DNA from: Mactromeris polynyma
Taxonomy: Eukaryota; Mollusca; Bivalvia; Venerida; Mactridae
Reading direction: 5' to 3'
DNA: 64,000 nucleotides
Assembly: GCA_032209605.1 (NCBI GenBank)
Contig: JASFXZ010000029.1
Span: 1,477,001-1,541,000, forward strand
Shown here: piece by piece, positions 1 through 11,992 of the stretch
Layout: the number at the start of each line of letters is the position of its first letter
Numbering within the stretch: the stretch's first letter is position 1
Position numbers and translations under genes: made by a program
Notes under the pieces: generated by a model
The model's input: the letters and a program-made list of their open reading frames with translations, nothing else
Databases searched by the model: none
What the model was told of the DNA's origin: nothing

Positions 1-45
1 CCATATGGGAAACCGGTGGCGACGATAAATAAACGCAAATACAAA
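1..45 (+). repeat. Short interspersed repeat fragment at window edge
   Basis: The first 45 bases match, with few differences, the reverse complement of about 14450-14496. Both contain the core ccggtggcgacgataaataa. Similarity fades after base 45, so this looks like the terminal part of an interspersed element whose other side lies outside the window. The rest of 46-280 is AT-rich with no convincing gene. Confidence 0.6.
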
Positions 46-280
46 GAATGTGTTACTTTATATTATTTTCTATCTAAATCAGAGGAAAGGAATTTTAATT
101 TTCTTGCTATTGGATAACAAGTTTAGAATTTGTAAAAATATGACACATTATTATACAATGATTTTAATGTTGTTGTATCATGCAATCATTCTTCTGGGAA
201 TTGCTTTATATTTTAGTTCTAAAATATTACTGTTATCTACAGGCAAACACAGTTAAAACACAAAACATTAAATCATTAAT

Positions 281-540
281 CCATCGTCTCCCGTGGACGA
301 GTGCTTAAGGCATTCACCTTGGGAGCGGGAGGTCGAAGGTTCGAATCCCGGTAAGGGTCCGTTCTGATATGGTCGGTTGGTGAGCCGCCAGCTAGTTAAA
401 TAATGGTTACCGTGTGCCTACCTGTCTGGTGCCTGACACTATAGGATAGGAATTGGGAAGTAAACGTGCTCAGAAGGTAGATGTCTCATAAGTCAGAAAT
501 GGCTGGCCCTTTAAGTAGGGGTGACACTATAATAAATAAA
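281..540 (+). mobile_element. tRNA-derived SINE, family S1 (copy 1)
   Basis: The head at about 286-360 is tRNA-like (Ser/Leu-type), with a recognisable pol III B box, ggttcgaatcc. A tRNA-unrelated body follows, with the motif ggttggtgagccgcca, running to a short A-rich tail near aataaataaa. A second copy on the minus strand at 36755-36966 shares both head and body, which shows that this is a dispersed element and not a working tRNA gene. The acceptor stem is not well paired. Confidence 0.75.
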
Positions 541-1077
541 CACTTTAGTTTACTTTTACACTGATCCGGAAAAAGTCATTTCCGAAAATGTCGTATTCGA
601 AATTGTACAGTTATATTCAACCATGTATAGGGAAATTTAAAAGTCTTGTATTTTTGATATCATACTATGAACAAGACCTTGGTGATTCAAAATACGAGTT
701 CCTTCAAGTACATATTGAAAATTTAATTATAACTCATTACTGGTATCAAGCCTGATTTGCAAAGACGAGAGCAACGATGAGCAACTTCTATGTTTTTGTG
801 AAGTGATATAATGTCTACAACCTGACTCCACCTGTATTTACATCAATACTTGTAGGGTTAGTCATCCTTATCCTCTGATACTGACATCTGGAACACTGAA
901 TATCTTAAAAAGTCATACGATTAAATAGGCCTCAACAACCCATGTCTACATTTTCCTCCATTTATTGTTCAAGGTTTGTGCAAGAGAGGAAATGTTATTA
1001 TAAACGTGTACTAAGAAGCAAATTACGTGATTCGATTGACGGTGCTATTGACTAGTAAATTAATATGTTTGAATACA
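541..1077. other. AT-rich intergenic DNA, no gene seen
   Basis: I see no coding region, RNA gene or clear repeat copy here. Confidence 0.5.
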
Positions 1078-1517
1078 AAATATGAAATTATTTTCAAAGA
1101 CACGTGTCCGGGACTAGTGGTAATATAACATATGACTTGTCCAACATAAGAGGCTAGATGTTCGAGAATATCAGTCAATAAGTAACAAATAAACATACAC
1201 AATAATGTGTATATAATTCAGCAGTTCTAATCTCGCAAAATAAAAAAAATGTGTAAACTTTTGAATTTACTTAAAACCATGACAATACAATAGCAAGTGG
1301 AGCTTGTGACACCATTTTATGTGACACCACGATATCCTGATTAATGTATGATTAGGCTTGTGTAAACTTCTTCTGTTTACTTTTCTACAATTGTCTGATG
1401 TTGATTAGTTTTAAAAACAGACTTGTCTGGGACTAACTTCAACTCAACTATTGGTAGCCCAAATCAGCATTAGACTAGTCCAGGACGTCGAGCTAGTGTA
1501 TTTCTAGAGCCCTGATG
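1078..1517 (+). mobile_element. Interspersed DNA-transposon-like element, family G (copy 1)
   Basis: An inverted, shorter copy lies at 31200-31505. Shared blocks include the start (ttcaaagacac.tgtccgg), the centre (ctaacttcaactcaact) and the end (tctagagccctg). The outer ends are imperfect inverted repeats (cagggctctagaaat against attcagaactctataaat), suggesting a non-autonomous DNA element, perhaps hAT-like. No transposase remains. The copies differ by substitutions and indels, so they are old. Confidence 0.6.
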
Positions 1518-1990
1518 TAACATTTAGAGGAATTTGATGGTAAATATCCAACCTGCCATGGGCTCTGTTCCTAACGTTCTTGGTCGCTAATGTTTGTCAT
1601 CAAATGGAAGGCAAACATTAATTGTTAGGCCTCCATCGATTTTGTTGACATAATCGTCTCCAACGACAAACAAAATAAAAAAAACACACTTGTATCATTA
1701 CCACAAGCACTTCGTTGGCGAATTATTCAAGAATTATTTTGGAGTAATGAAGATGTCTTAACAACGTTGGTGATAACCTAATAAGGGCGACCGATGATGT
1801 ATTTTTTTAGAAAGTTATCAAACCCATGCCGGCTTGATGATGTTGACGATTTACACGTTTAACAAAAGCAGTATGGTTTTGTTTTCAAACAATACGTGAC
1901 AGAACATGTGTTCGATGTTTTCTGTTGAAGAGACAATGATTCACTCTATGATTAAGTTAATTACTATCATGTCGGTTGAGATAACAGATC

Positions 1991-2313
1991 CTTATTCAAA
2001 GGACTGAAGGTCCTGGGAAGCGCTTCCGAGGCAAGACTGCACGTTTTCCATATTATCGTATTAGAAATTAATACGCGACTATTCGGGTAAACTCAAAAAT
2101 GACACAAATAATCCAGAAAACCCGTTTATATCCAGACTCCCGCCATTCCACAATTGATATATCCCTGACAAATCAGCCATTATACTCATCAACTCTATAA
2201 TAAAATCAGAGGACTTTACATGTACTATTTTCTTGTGAAGATGAATATAGCGGTACTTCGAGTAGACCATCCGGTTGTCGGATGATAATAATGAGACGCT
2301 AAAGCGCCTAAAA
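1991..2313 (+). repeat. Interspersed repeat family E (copy 1)
   Basis: This block of about 320 bp reappears in reverse complement at 9648-9985. Matching landmarks are cgcgactattcgggtaaac, the segment around ccagactcccgccattc, and the end gagacgctaaagcgcc. One end carries the self-complementary gcgctttagcg.ctc motif. No coding capacity is conserved between copies; the overlapping reading frame on the minus strand is not open in the other copy. The class is unknown. Confidence 0.7.
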
Positions 2314-2346
2314 ATGTTTGTTTGGCATAATCTTAACAAATTTTAG

Positions 2347-2370
2347 GTTGGTAGGTAGGTAGGTAAGTAA
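2347..2370. repeat. GGTA microsatellite
   Basis: Short run of ggta/ggtaa units directly after the family E copy. Confidence 0.8.
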
Positions 2371-3246
2371 TATTTTTATTTATTACTTTTTATAGTCTTT
2401 CAAGTTTTATCTATCAATAGAGTGTCCAACTCAGATCCCTAAAATTTGATTTTAGGGGGGACCATTTTAAGGAGTATGTAGTGTATTGATGGTCTCAGTT
2501 TTCAAGAAGTATAATTTAGATGCCTTAAAGTAATTTTATAAAATGAACAATAAATGTTATGTGTTTTAAATACTCCATGGATTAGTTTTAAATTTACTCA
2601 CAATGTGCAATAATATACTTAGTAATCTTTTGAGAATAACAAATGTCATTAACTAGTTTCAAACCAAAATTGACGTGACAAAGATACATTATATGCTACA
2701 GATATCAGGTTATTTCGCTTCTGTAATTTTGTTTTACGCATTATAAAATTTAATATGTATTGGTGATAAACTAGACCGATAGAACATTAGAAATTGTAAT
2801 AACATTTTGATAGCAACAAATACAAGCAACCAGTCGTTGTTTTTGTTTTGGGATTGAGCAGATAATTCCACGTTTTTCACCACAGCGGCGCCGTAATCTC
2901 ATTTCCTGAAATTACTATTACCTAGGTGCTGTAACATTAAAAATGTATTACCAGTACATTAATGGACTTTCATCATAGTATCTTCATAAAGACTGCGGGT
3001 GGAGAGAAAAGAAGAAAGGGCTATTGGCGACAGATAACGTCGTCGTCTAAATTGCTTTTGGAGGAACATGGTAGTGTAAATTAACAGTTCATTTATTTCT
3101 ACGGTCAATATATTGGCTGTTAGTCTGAAGGACGCATACTTGATGGAAATAATTATGTTAAAGAAACATATAAAATAAAATCGATCACTGAAAACATTCA
3201 TTCTCCGTATAATTGATATGCGGGCAGTCATGGAAACAAAGACCTC
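2371..3246. other. Intergenic DNA, no gene seen
   Basis: AT-rich sequence. A 124-codon open frame on the minus strand (2959-3333) runs into the family B repeat and shows no domain or conserved motif, so I regard it as chance. Confidence 0.45.
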
Positions 3247-3437
3247 TTTGATTCTCCTAGTTATCCATTTTGATCTGTCAGGCCATTCCTTGCGCCCCTG
3301 TTCCCTTACGTACATACCATTGAGCCTCCTCAAATGCCTTATGTATTATGGATTGTTGTTTTCCCGGAGTTCTGTATGGAGAGGCACTGTCTTATGTATG
3401 TTGCGTTCCCTGTAGCAACTTATTATCTCTATTTTCA
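3247..3437 (+). mobile_element. Retroposon-like family B, 5'-truncated copy (B1)
   Basis: This copy shares the 3' half of the longer element at 3942-4372: gattctcctagttat, then ggattgttgttttcc, then gtggcgttccctgtag-like sequence. It begins part-way through the long element and ends at the common end (..ttattatctct). A shared 3' end with variable 5' ends is what target-primed reverse transcription produces. Small open frames over this copy come from the repeat itself. Confidence 0.7.
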
Positions 3438-3631
3438 GTAATCACTGAATTATCAGTTAAAAGATTCAGTCTCATAGCTTTTGGTCATGCCATACCATTC
3501 AAATACTTCTGTACACCAACTTGGTTGAACTAAGTCCCATATTTCGTCCGTATGGTAATTCTTTAACACCAGACTCGCGGTGATTTGCTGATTTCTTTTT
3601 TCAATGACTGTTTTTGTCAATTAAACGAAAA

Positions 3632-3672
3632 TGAAGCAACTACTAAACTACTAAACGTAGGTAGTTGCTTCA
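3632..3672. repeat. Small perfect hairpin (12-bp arms)
   Basis: tgaagcaactac (3632-3643) is exactly reverse-complementary to gtagttgcttca (3661-3672), with a 17-base loop. It is too short for a typical microRNA precursor and no function is visible. Confidence 0.6.
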
Positions 3673-3941
3673 ATTTTGCAACATTTGTTTATGCCACAGT
3701 ATTTAGTTTGTTCATCATTACACTGTCTGTTTAAACACCAATCGTTGTGCAATTGTCAGATTAGGTACATCGTAGAAAGTGGAAATCTTTGACATTAATG
3801 TGATTCAACAATATTTGAATTGAACGTCGGAAATGTCAAACTCTGATTGTTGTTTCTAAAAATGTTTCCTATGCCATTTTAAGTTAAACTTTATGTTTAT
3901 GCTTAGTAGTTACGAGGTCTTGTCATAAAAATGCCATGCTG

Positions 3942-4372
3942 CTTTGATTTTTTACTGACAGTTCCAAGGCTGTAATTCGCTATATGATTGTTGTTGTTCT
4001 GTTTGTGTTATGAACGTTTTATGTTTCCCTTTCCCCTATGCAATTCTGTCACGTTATACAGTGTTCAGAGTGTTTCCTGCCCAATTTTGGCCTATTGTGG
4101 CCAGTTGTCTTGAATTGTCCTGTGAGCTTTTCCATCCATTAATTCCCACTCCCTCTCCTTTTACTGTCCACTTTGATTCTCCTAATTATTCCTTATGGTC
4201 TGTTGGGCCGTTCCTTGTGCCTCTGTTCCTTAATATGTGTACCGTTTGGCCTCCTTAGGTGCGATATGTTTTGTGGATTGTTGTTTTTCCTGAGGTCTGC
4301 GTGGGGAGGTATTGTCTTGTGTATGTGGCGTTCCCCGTAGTTACGTATTCTCTCTGTTTTCTAAAAAAAATT
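3942..4372 (+). mobile_element. Retroposon-like family B, long copy (B2)
   Basis: One of the longest copies, about 430 bp. It begins near tactgacagttccaaggctg, continues through a T/C-rich middle (cattaattcccactccctc), and ends with the common tail tacgtattctctctg. It matches the minus-strand copies at 36054-36405 and 43090-43505 over nearly full length. No pol III A/B boxes are recognisable and no protein is coded, so the class (SINE tail, LINE 3' end or LTR fragment) is open. Confidence 0.7.
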
Positions 4373-4809
4373 CAATTACTCGACAGTATTGGATATTGTG
4401 TAATAGACCATAAAGAGGCGGGAGTCTTTCTGTACTTTGGCTGATTTCAAGGAACCAAGTTCTTATGGATATCTGACTACTGTATAAGTTTGTTGAACAT
4501 CGGATAATAAATGAAGGCGCTGATGTGTTCACGGGATCAAACATTTGTTTGTTTGGAGCGCTTGAGTATTAGGTAAGATTTCGGCATCCCAACTGGAAGG
4601 TGGAAGATTCGAATCCATCGAAGGTCAAGTCTGTTGGCCTTTTGAGCGGATTCGATGATGATTTATGTCGACGCATTTGTTCAAAGTGTATCATTTAAGT
4701 ATGACGATATTTAACAGCAGTTTCAGGGTTATGAATACGAACAAGTACAAGTAACTTATCGCTTGTCACATGATATAACTTATAATACATCCTCTACTTC
4801 AAATATAGC

Positions 4810-5030
4810 CCTCACCGTTTAGCTCAGCTGGTAGAGCACTATGCTGTCAATCGGGAGGTCCAGGTTCGATTCCCAGGTGGGGCAGGTCATGTCATTTTGT
4901 GACATTTGGCTACGATGTCGGTCCTCCACTTTTGATTTTTGTGGAGAAGTTGTCGGCTGTTTTCGGAAGGCAAAGTTTGTACTGGTTAGGTCGTCTGGCG
5001 ATAAACCCAATAAATCAAATATACAAACTT
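4810..5030 (+). mobile_element. tRNA-derived SINE, family S2
   Basis: The tRNA-like head (4812-4885) has an A-box-like tagctcagctggtagagc and the B box ggttcgattcc. A non-tRNA body rich in short direct motifs follows. The T-stem is mispaired and the anticodon arm is followed immediately by SINE-like sequence, so this is not a functional tRNA. Overlapping reading frames on both strands (4819-5110) are by-products of the element. Confidence 0.65.
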
Positions 5031-7784
5031 TGTCAAATAATCACAATGAACTTCAACAGTACTTCGAACACATGACTCGTGTACAAAACGGTGTAGGCAT
5101 ATTGGGCTGAGATGATCTTTGGTGTCTTTGATTGAGTTAGTTATGTACTTTCAAATAAGAACGTAATAAAAAATAATATAAACAAATAATATAATCAATT
5201 ATTTTTATGTCGTAAATGTTTTCGTAATAGTTTATTGCTGGAGTAATACAATTTTAAAGTCAGGAATTACGCGTACATGTATATGTATGCAGATGATTTG
5301 GCTGTGACAATTCCCGGAATAAAATACAGTCAAGCTTTTACTGCGGCCGGAAATGAAATACACGACGTAGTTCTAAGTAAAACTTCATTAAATATTCCCT
5401 TATTGTTCCATTTGTAGTGATACCCAACGCAATGATATCTACGTATATTGGATGTTGGTCTGTAATAAAAAAAATACTCACACTGGTTTATGTCAGGATC
5501 TGGGAAAGAGTAGAAAATGCAGAACATTATTCGGATAATTCTACGATCATAGTTATTCAAGCGTTCATAAAACATTCCGACTGGATGGACATTATTCGAT
5601 CCGTCACATTTTCTCACAAAGTTGTTGACAAACAGCTGTAGTTTAGGCACTTACAGTACATTAGGGGAACAATCTGAAGTCTGAATTGAGAGCACTAACT
5701 CCTCTGAGATAATATATCACATAAAACACCATCACGCGGCATTTATGATCCATGTATTTTATGATTGCTGATATATTGTAGTAACCTTAGCCTGGTAGTT
5801 ACTTTCGAACTTTTTGCTATATATTGCAATTTCTTTTATTGCTTTAAGTGGAAGTTTGTATTTCCCGTCATTAGCCTGAGACAAATCAAAGGCAGTTACG
5901 CTCATAGTTCAACGCGTTTTAGAAATTGCAGATTGTGTTTAAACTTTAACGATATTTACGACCGAATTTAGTTCATGGTGTATTCCTGAATATTGCTGTG
6001 GGTAAAATAGACGTTTTATTGCATTAAATTTAGTGAAAAATATAGATCTAGGCGGTAATAGATCGTTGGAACGAATTCGATCACAGTTAACGTCAAGCTT
6101 TCCTTAGATTGCTGATAATTTGTCCTGATCTATGGTCTTAGTTATTTCGAACGTATCATACAGTTGATTGGTTGCTCATTTTTTCTATCAGATGTTTAAT
6201 CCCATCTTTGTTTTATCGAGATTCGAGCAATAATAAACGGGCATAATTATTCTTGTTTGTACCGCGTGATTAGACGGGAAACTCGTACTTTTAGCAATTC
6301 GAAGTTGGTATATTGACACATTTAGATATGTCAATGCACAATATAGGTGACAACTATACCTTTTATAGAAGCAATATTGACAGACAGACGACCTAACACT
6401 TGCCAAATGTGATAAGTTATTATTTTAAAATCATTTGGATGACTGTATGCAGACAAATATATAGAAATTTAAACCTATGTAGGCGTATTTTCAGCCTTCC
6501 GCTTAAAACGATTAACACATTTTGGCCAAGAAGTATACAAAGAAATGACGTAATTAGTTATAAGATGTATACATAGCATACACAAACACACATCCATCAT
6601 GTCACTCTTTGCAATTACTCCGATTGTCCACGCCATATGCTAGTAAGAAATTTGCAAAAAACGATTTTATCTTGAAATAAAGTCCAAAATGTTCGGTCTA
6701 TTCGTTTTATCTTACGTCGCCAGACGGCTTGAACTATTAATAAAATATAGTTTTGGTCTGTTTATTTGTTCCACATTCGAGAACATAGCTGACGTTTGCA
6801 TGTGAAAGGCAATGTGTGAAACATTATTATTTGAAATGCCAATCAAGAATGATATTTTAATTCAGATTTTGGCATCACAACGGAACCTAATATTCAATTT
6901 CTGTTATATCGAAGGATTATATCGTCATATATAGCATGACTTGTCTGGAATGTGACTTCGAAATACTTTTAGGACATCAATCTAAGTACATACAATAACT
7001 ATAGCTATAAATTTGTGTCATTAAACGAAAAAAAGCTATTGTGTATCCGGAAATTATTTGTCCCCAATGACAATCTTAAAACCAGTTGTAAATGTTTGTG
7101 TATAAGCACAAAGGAGCATTAGAATTACAGTGAAACAATCTCATGAAATGGCGATATTTACGACATCGCGATGTCTCTTGTATTGAGGGAAGAAGAGAAT
7201 GTTTGAGTGTGACAAAGGAGTCGGTTTAGGTAGCAGAAATTCTCTAATCTTATGACTGTAACATCAAACACTAGTGTCACTAATTTGGCCAAATATATAT
7301 TCTGAGCCAGTCTTATTAGAAATCAAATAATGTTTATGCTCATATTTTGATATAATGATATAATATACATGTATATAAATATGCAATGTAACATTATGTG
7401 AGCTCTTCAGAAAATCTATGCCTTTTGTCACACATATTTTGTAATTTTGCTATAAAACATGTTAATACATTTTAATGCATTAAACTATGTTTAAACTATT
7501 TGTAGCTGTAGTTAGTGTTAAAATGTCAGGAACGCTTTTGTGTAGGTTGGTTCATTTTTTGACATATTCTAAATGCAAATTTAGCGGTGATGCATGATGG
7601 AGATACTGTGCAAAATGGAAAAGCTCATGTAAGGCCAACCGTCAGTATCATGGTGCCGCATGAAGTCGTCCAGGTTTTCTAAGCAACACGTTTAAAAACA
7701 CTACGACCACTTGAGTTAGAAATTAGATGTGACGAAACATGACGTTTATTGTTTTATTTGCAATTGTTACCATGTTCGGATCTG
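5031..7784. other. Intergenic DNA, no gene seen
   Basis: About 2.7 kb of AT-rich DNA with only short open frames. The largest (106 codons, minus strand, 5330-5650) has no signal peptide, domain or cysteine pattern that I recognise and is partly mirrored by an open frame on the other strand. No tandem repeat or hairpin of note. Confidence 0.45.
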
Positions 7785-7828
7785 TTCATTGTGTTGTATA
7801 TGTGGCGTTCCCTGTACGAACTTTATCA
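7785..7828 (+). mobile_element. Family B, extreme 3' fragment
   Basis: Only the last 40 or so bases of family B are present (tatgtggcgttccctgta). This is the most strongly 5'-truncated copy in the window. Confidence 0.5.
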
Positions 7829-7982
7829 ATTTATAACAAATAGCTACTCAAGTTCGGGCCAAAACGTTATACTGAACATGATATCCATTGTAGCAATGTC
7901 ATGTTCATGTATCTACACTGCTAAACTGTATGTCACAGCAAAGTGAGTTGGCACCTGTATCCCATAGATACATTTATATTTA

Positions 7983-9390
7983 AAAATGTCTGTATAGAAT
8001 GCTTTGTCAGTAATTTTGTCCACTAATGTAAGGTTACCTTGAAAGTAAAATGTCTGTAGAGAATGCTTTGTCAGTAATCTTGGCTACTAATGTAAGGTAA
8101 CATTGAAAGTAAAATGTCTGTATAGAATGCTTTGTCAGCGATCTTGGCTACTAATCAAAGTTTACCTTGAAAGTAAAATGAGTGTGTAGAATGCTTTGCC
8201 GGCGAACTTGGCTACTAATGTAAGGTTACCTTGAAAGTAAAATGTGTGTGTAGAATGCTTTGCCGGCGATCTTGGCTACTAATGTAAGGAACCTTGAAAG
8301 TAAAATGTCTGTATAGAATGCTTTGCCGGCGATCTTGGCTACTAATGTAAGTTAACATTGAAAGTAAAATGTCTGTATAGAATGCTTTGGCGGCGATCTT
8401 GGCTACTAATGTAAGTTAACATTGAAAGTAAGATGTCTGTATAGAATGCTTTGTCGGCGAACTTGGCTACTAATGTAAGGTTACCTTGAAAGTAAATGTG
8501 TGTGTAGAATGCTTTGGCGGCGATTTTGGCTACTAATGTAAGGTTACCTTGAAAGTAAAATGTCTGTATATAATGCTTTGTCAGCGATCTTGGCTACTAA
8601 TGTAAGGTTACCTTGAAAGTAAAATGTCTGTATAGAATGCTTTGCCGGCGATCTTGGCTACTAATGTAAGGAACATTGAAAGAAGTAAAATGTCTGTATA
8701 GAATGCTTTGCCGGCGATCTTGGCTACTAATGTAAGGAACCTTGAAAGTAAAATGTCTGTATAGAATGCTTTGCCGGCGATCTTGGCTACTAATGTAAGG
8801 AACCTTGAAAGTAAAATGTCTGTATAGAATGCTTTGCCGGCGATCTTGGCTACTAATGTAAGTTAACATTGAAAGTAAAATGTCTGTATAGAATGCTTTG
8901 GAGGCGATCTTGGCTACTAATGTAAGTTAACATTGAAAGTAAGATGTCTGTATAGAATGCTTTGTCGGCGAACTTGGCTACTTATGTAAGGTTACCTTGA
9001 AAGTAAAATGTGTGTGTAGAATGCTTTGTCAGCGATCTTGGCTACTAATGTAAGGTTACCTTGAAAGTAAAATGTCTGTATAGAATGCTTTGCCGGCGAT
9101 CTTGGCTACTAATGTAAGTTGACATTGAAAGTAAGATGTCTGTATAGAATGCTTTGTCGGCGAACTTGGCTACTAATGTAAGGTTACCTTGAAAGTAAAA
9201 TGTGTGTGTATAATGCTTTGTCAGTAATCTTGGCTACTAATGTAAGGTACCGGTACCTTGAAAGTAAGATGTCTGTATAGAATGCTTTGTCGGCGAACTT
9301 GGCTACTAATGTGAGGTTACCGTGAAAGTAAAATGTGTGTGTAGAATGCTTTGTCAGCGATCTTGGCTACTAATGTAATGTAATATTGAA
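7983..9390. repeat. Minisatellite, 64-bp unit, about 22 copies
   Basis: A head-to-tail array with a dominant period of 64 bp. Each unit contains tctgtatagaatgctttg, then cttggctactaatgtaag, then accttgaaagtaaaatg. Units differ at a few recurring positions (cagcgatc/cggcgatc/cggcgaac; gtctgtata/gtgtgtgta), so variant types alternate along the array. Several units are 63 bp, which keeps one frame open on the minus strand (8597-8869) and yields a repetitive pseudo-protein. The frame is lost in the 64-bp units, so I do not call it a gene. Confidence 0.95.
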
Positions 9391-9464
9391 AGAAAATATT
9401 TTAATCGCTAACTTTAAGACCGGTATTATATTGCGCAAGCAACATGCATCAAAATGTGTAGATC

Positions 9465-9645
9465 ACTGTCGACAGGACCATTCCTTGCACCCTATTCCGA
9501 GGCAGGTTTACCCTTGCACCTTTATAATCATACATGTTCACCCGTGCACCTCCTCAGTGCCTAATGTTTTGTAGACTATTAATTTCCCGGAGGTATGTGT
9601 GGTGAGGCATTGTCCTGTATATGTGACGTTCCCAGTAACACCTTA
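9465..9645 (+). mobile_element. Family B, 5'-truncated copy
   Basis: A degenerate copy with landmarks accattccttgcaccct, ttcccggaggtatgtg and tatatgtgacgttccc. Its 3' end abuts family E copy 2. Confidence 0.6.
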
Positions 9646-9647
9646 AC

Positions 9648-9985
9648 TTTTGAGGCGCTTTAGCGTCTCTTTGCTATCATCGTTCCAAACTGAAGTTCAA
9701 CTGGAAGTACCGCCATCCATATTCATCGTCTCAGGAAAATAGTACATGTACATTTCTCTGATTTTATTATAGATTCGATGAGTATAATGACTGATTTATC
9801 AGAGATATATCAATTGTAGAATGGGAGTCTTGATATAAACGGCTTTTCTGGATTATTTTTGTCAATGTTAGCTTGTAGGTTTACCCGAATAGTCGCGTAT
9901 TTATTTCTAATGCGATACTATGGAAACGGTGAAATCTTGCTATGGAAGCGCCTCTCAGGAACTTCAGTCATTTGATTCCTTTATA
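9648..9985 (-). repeat. Interspersed repeat family E (copy 2)
   Basis: Reverse complement of 1991-2313, differing by substitutions and small indels. It begins with gaggcgctttagcgtctc. It lies immediately beside a family B fragment. Confidence 0.7.
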
Positions 9986-11768
9986 TCCAATAACAAGTTT
10001 GATTAATATTGATATCCGATGTGATAGTATATATATATAATTATATATAAAACTCGAAATGGCAAGTAATCGGTGTACATTCAATCATTGACGTTTACAT
10101 AAATAACGGAGACAGAGAGTCAATCGTAACTACTCGGCGGTATCCGGCAGAGCTCGGAATACATACCTCGTAAGTAAGTGGATGGATACACCCAATGTGA
10201 TGTGTCCCCGGCGAATAACGCCGAGTAGATAATCACGAGATTACCTTCTGAATGCATAAAAAAATCTATTTTTCGCCAACAATTCCTACAAATTTATGTT
10301 ATTTCATTATCAGGGATATATTTATTTGTCGTTCCAAATTTATTTGATGTTGGTTTCCCAGAAATATCGTATATGTCTCGATTCCATAATAGACAGGTAC
10401 AACATATCTCGGAGGCGGCCATCTTGCGGACTACTTTCTAACCATAATATCTCCGAGGTTATTTATATCTCCGAGGTGTTCCGATTGACAGAGAGTAGGT
10501 GAGAGTTTACACAGCACAACTGTACCGTATCTTCATGAATAATTTATATAAAACTTACTAAATAATCAAATAATGTTCCTAAAATTACAGCAAATTGTAT
10601 ATTTCCTGTCGTTTAAAATCAATTGAAATAACATCAAACGACTGTTTTATACTTGGAAATAACGGGTTTATCGTACAAGGTGCTGGTAAAATATGTAAAA
10701 AAACAATGAATCTGTTAGTATAGACATTTGATTCACGTTTTAATCCCAGACAAATGCGTGACATTAATAGCCTAATCATGATAATGTTTTCTTACAATAA
10801 GAAACCATTATTATTCGATTGCAATCGTGATGTGAAATTTGAATAAATATTCGTATGTTTCGTAGGTTTGTGGATTTTCCTACATGCTATTGTGCTAATA
10901 CCGCTTAAGATTTTTATCGAAGTTTGGTAGAAGAAAATATTTTTTACTCGCTGACAATTGATTGTTTCTCATTTATAACTTGGCAATACCTCTTAGGTTT
11001 AAAAACAATAACGTCGGCATTTAGAATATTGATGGACATACAATCATGAAAGTATTAAAGTGGCACCTTCATGCAACTTATAGCGTAATTTGCGATTGAA
11101 GATGCCACTATTTATAATAAGCATTGAGCAAGCATTGAACATCATGATTCACGATAATTTGAACGGTTATGAAATTATACACTTCTGTGTAAAGTCTTGT
11201 TCTCGGCGACATATATATCGAGTTTTAATTCAGACTTTAAAAAAAGTTACAACTTATTTATTATTATGTCACATTAAAAAATATAAACGAAAAGTTTACT
11301 TTGTACTTTTGTATTTTGAAAATATTTAACTATTACGCGCATTTTTCGGACACACCTCGTATGACAATCGCTGTGTATGGACACTTCTACTGTTGCTGTT
11401 GCCACCTACCGTTCCATGGCGGGACACCTATTGTCATTAATTAATTATTTTTGTATTCTGTCCATAGCTTAGTTTTAGACCCGATGCCGAGACTCCGGGT
11501 GTTTATTTAACTCCGTTTATATACATATTATCAGGCATGGATGCTCTTGGTTATATATGGTTAATTATTAATAGTCTCGATCACTAGACAGTATTATGTC
11601 ACACTTCGTTATTCTTTGCATATATGTATATATCTTGTATATGCCTTTTTGAGCCTTTAGGGTGGGTAGTAGGACTTCTTGTCTTAATTTTGAGATGGTC
11701 TTAACATTGAGCTTGAAGAAACTGCAAAACAGTGAAAATGGACTCGAAAATTGTGTTGTTGTATTTTT
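9986..11768. other. Intergenic DNA, no gene seen
   Basis: AT-rich, including an AT dinucleotide stretch near 10029-10050. Short open frames only. No repeat copy recognised. Confidence 0.45.
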
Positions 11769-11890
11769 TGGAACTAACAAAACAATTACATCTGGATGGA
11801 ACTGACAAAACAGTATGTCTACCATCTGGATAAACTGACAAAACAATAACATCTGGATATAACTGACAAAACAATTATATCCAGATACAA
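11769..11890. repeat. Short tandem repeat, about 30-bp unit
   Basis: Four or so imperfect copies of a unit like ctgacaaaacaattacatc followed by tggata. It is followed at about 11920-11945 by ggtggtctttaagtgaggtt..actgta, which resembles one end of the TA-flanked MITE at 14005-14193. The array may therefore lie inside a decayed relative of that element. Confidence 0.6.
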
Positions 11891-11992
11891 CTCGAACATT
11901 TTGTTTTAATAATTAAGGTGGTCTTTAAGTGAGGTTTTACTGTATATAACATAGAGATTAACCTCATTACAATCGAGCGTCGAACTCGGAGA

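Noticed and set aside
286..360. A tRNA-Ser/Leu gene
   Set aside because: Same sequence plus non-tRNA body recurs at 36755-36966, so it is a SINE head; stems are imperfect.
2959..3333. 124-codon ORF on the minus strand
   Set aside because: Overlaps family B copy B1, has no domain or signal peptide, and low-complexity composition.
5330..5650. 106-codon minus-strand ORF with several cysteines
   Set aside because: No signal peptide or known cysteine spacing, and an overlapping open frame on the opposite strand suggests chance.
8597..8869. 90-codon repetitive frame (YISSQDRRQSILYRHF units) on the minus strand
   Set aside because: It exists only where minisatellite units are 63 bp; neighbouring 64-bp units break it.
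7983..9390. CRISPR array
   Set aside because: The whole unit repeats with no unique spacers, and the DNA is animal; it is a minisatellite.
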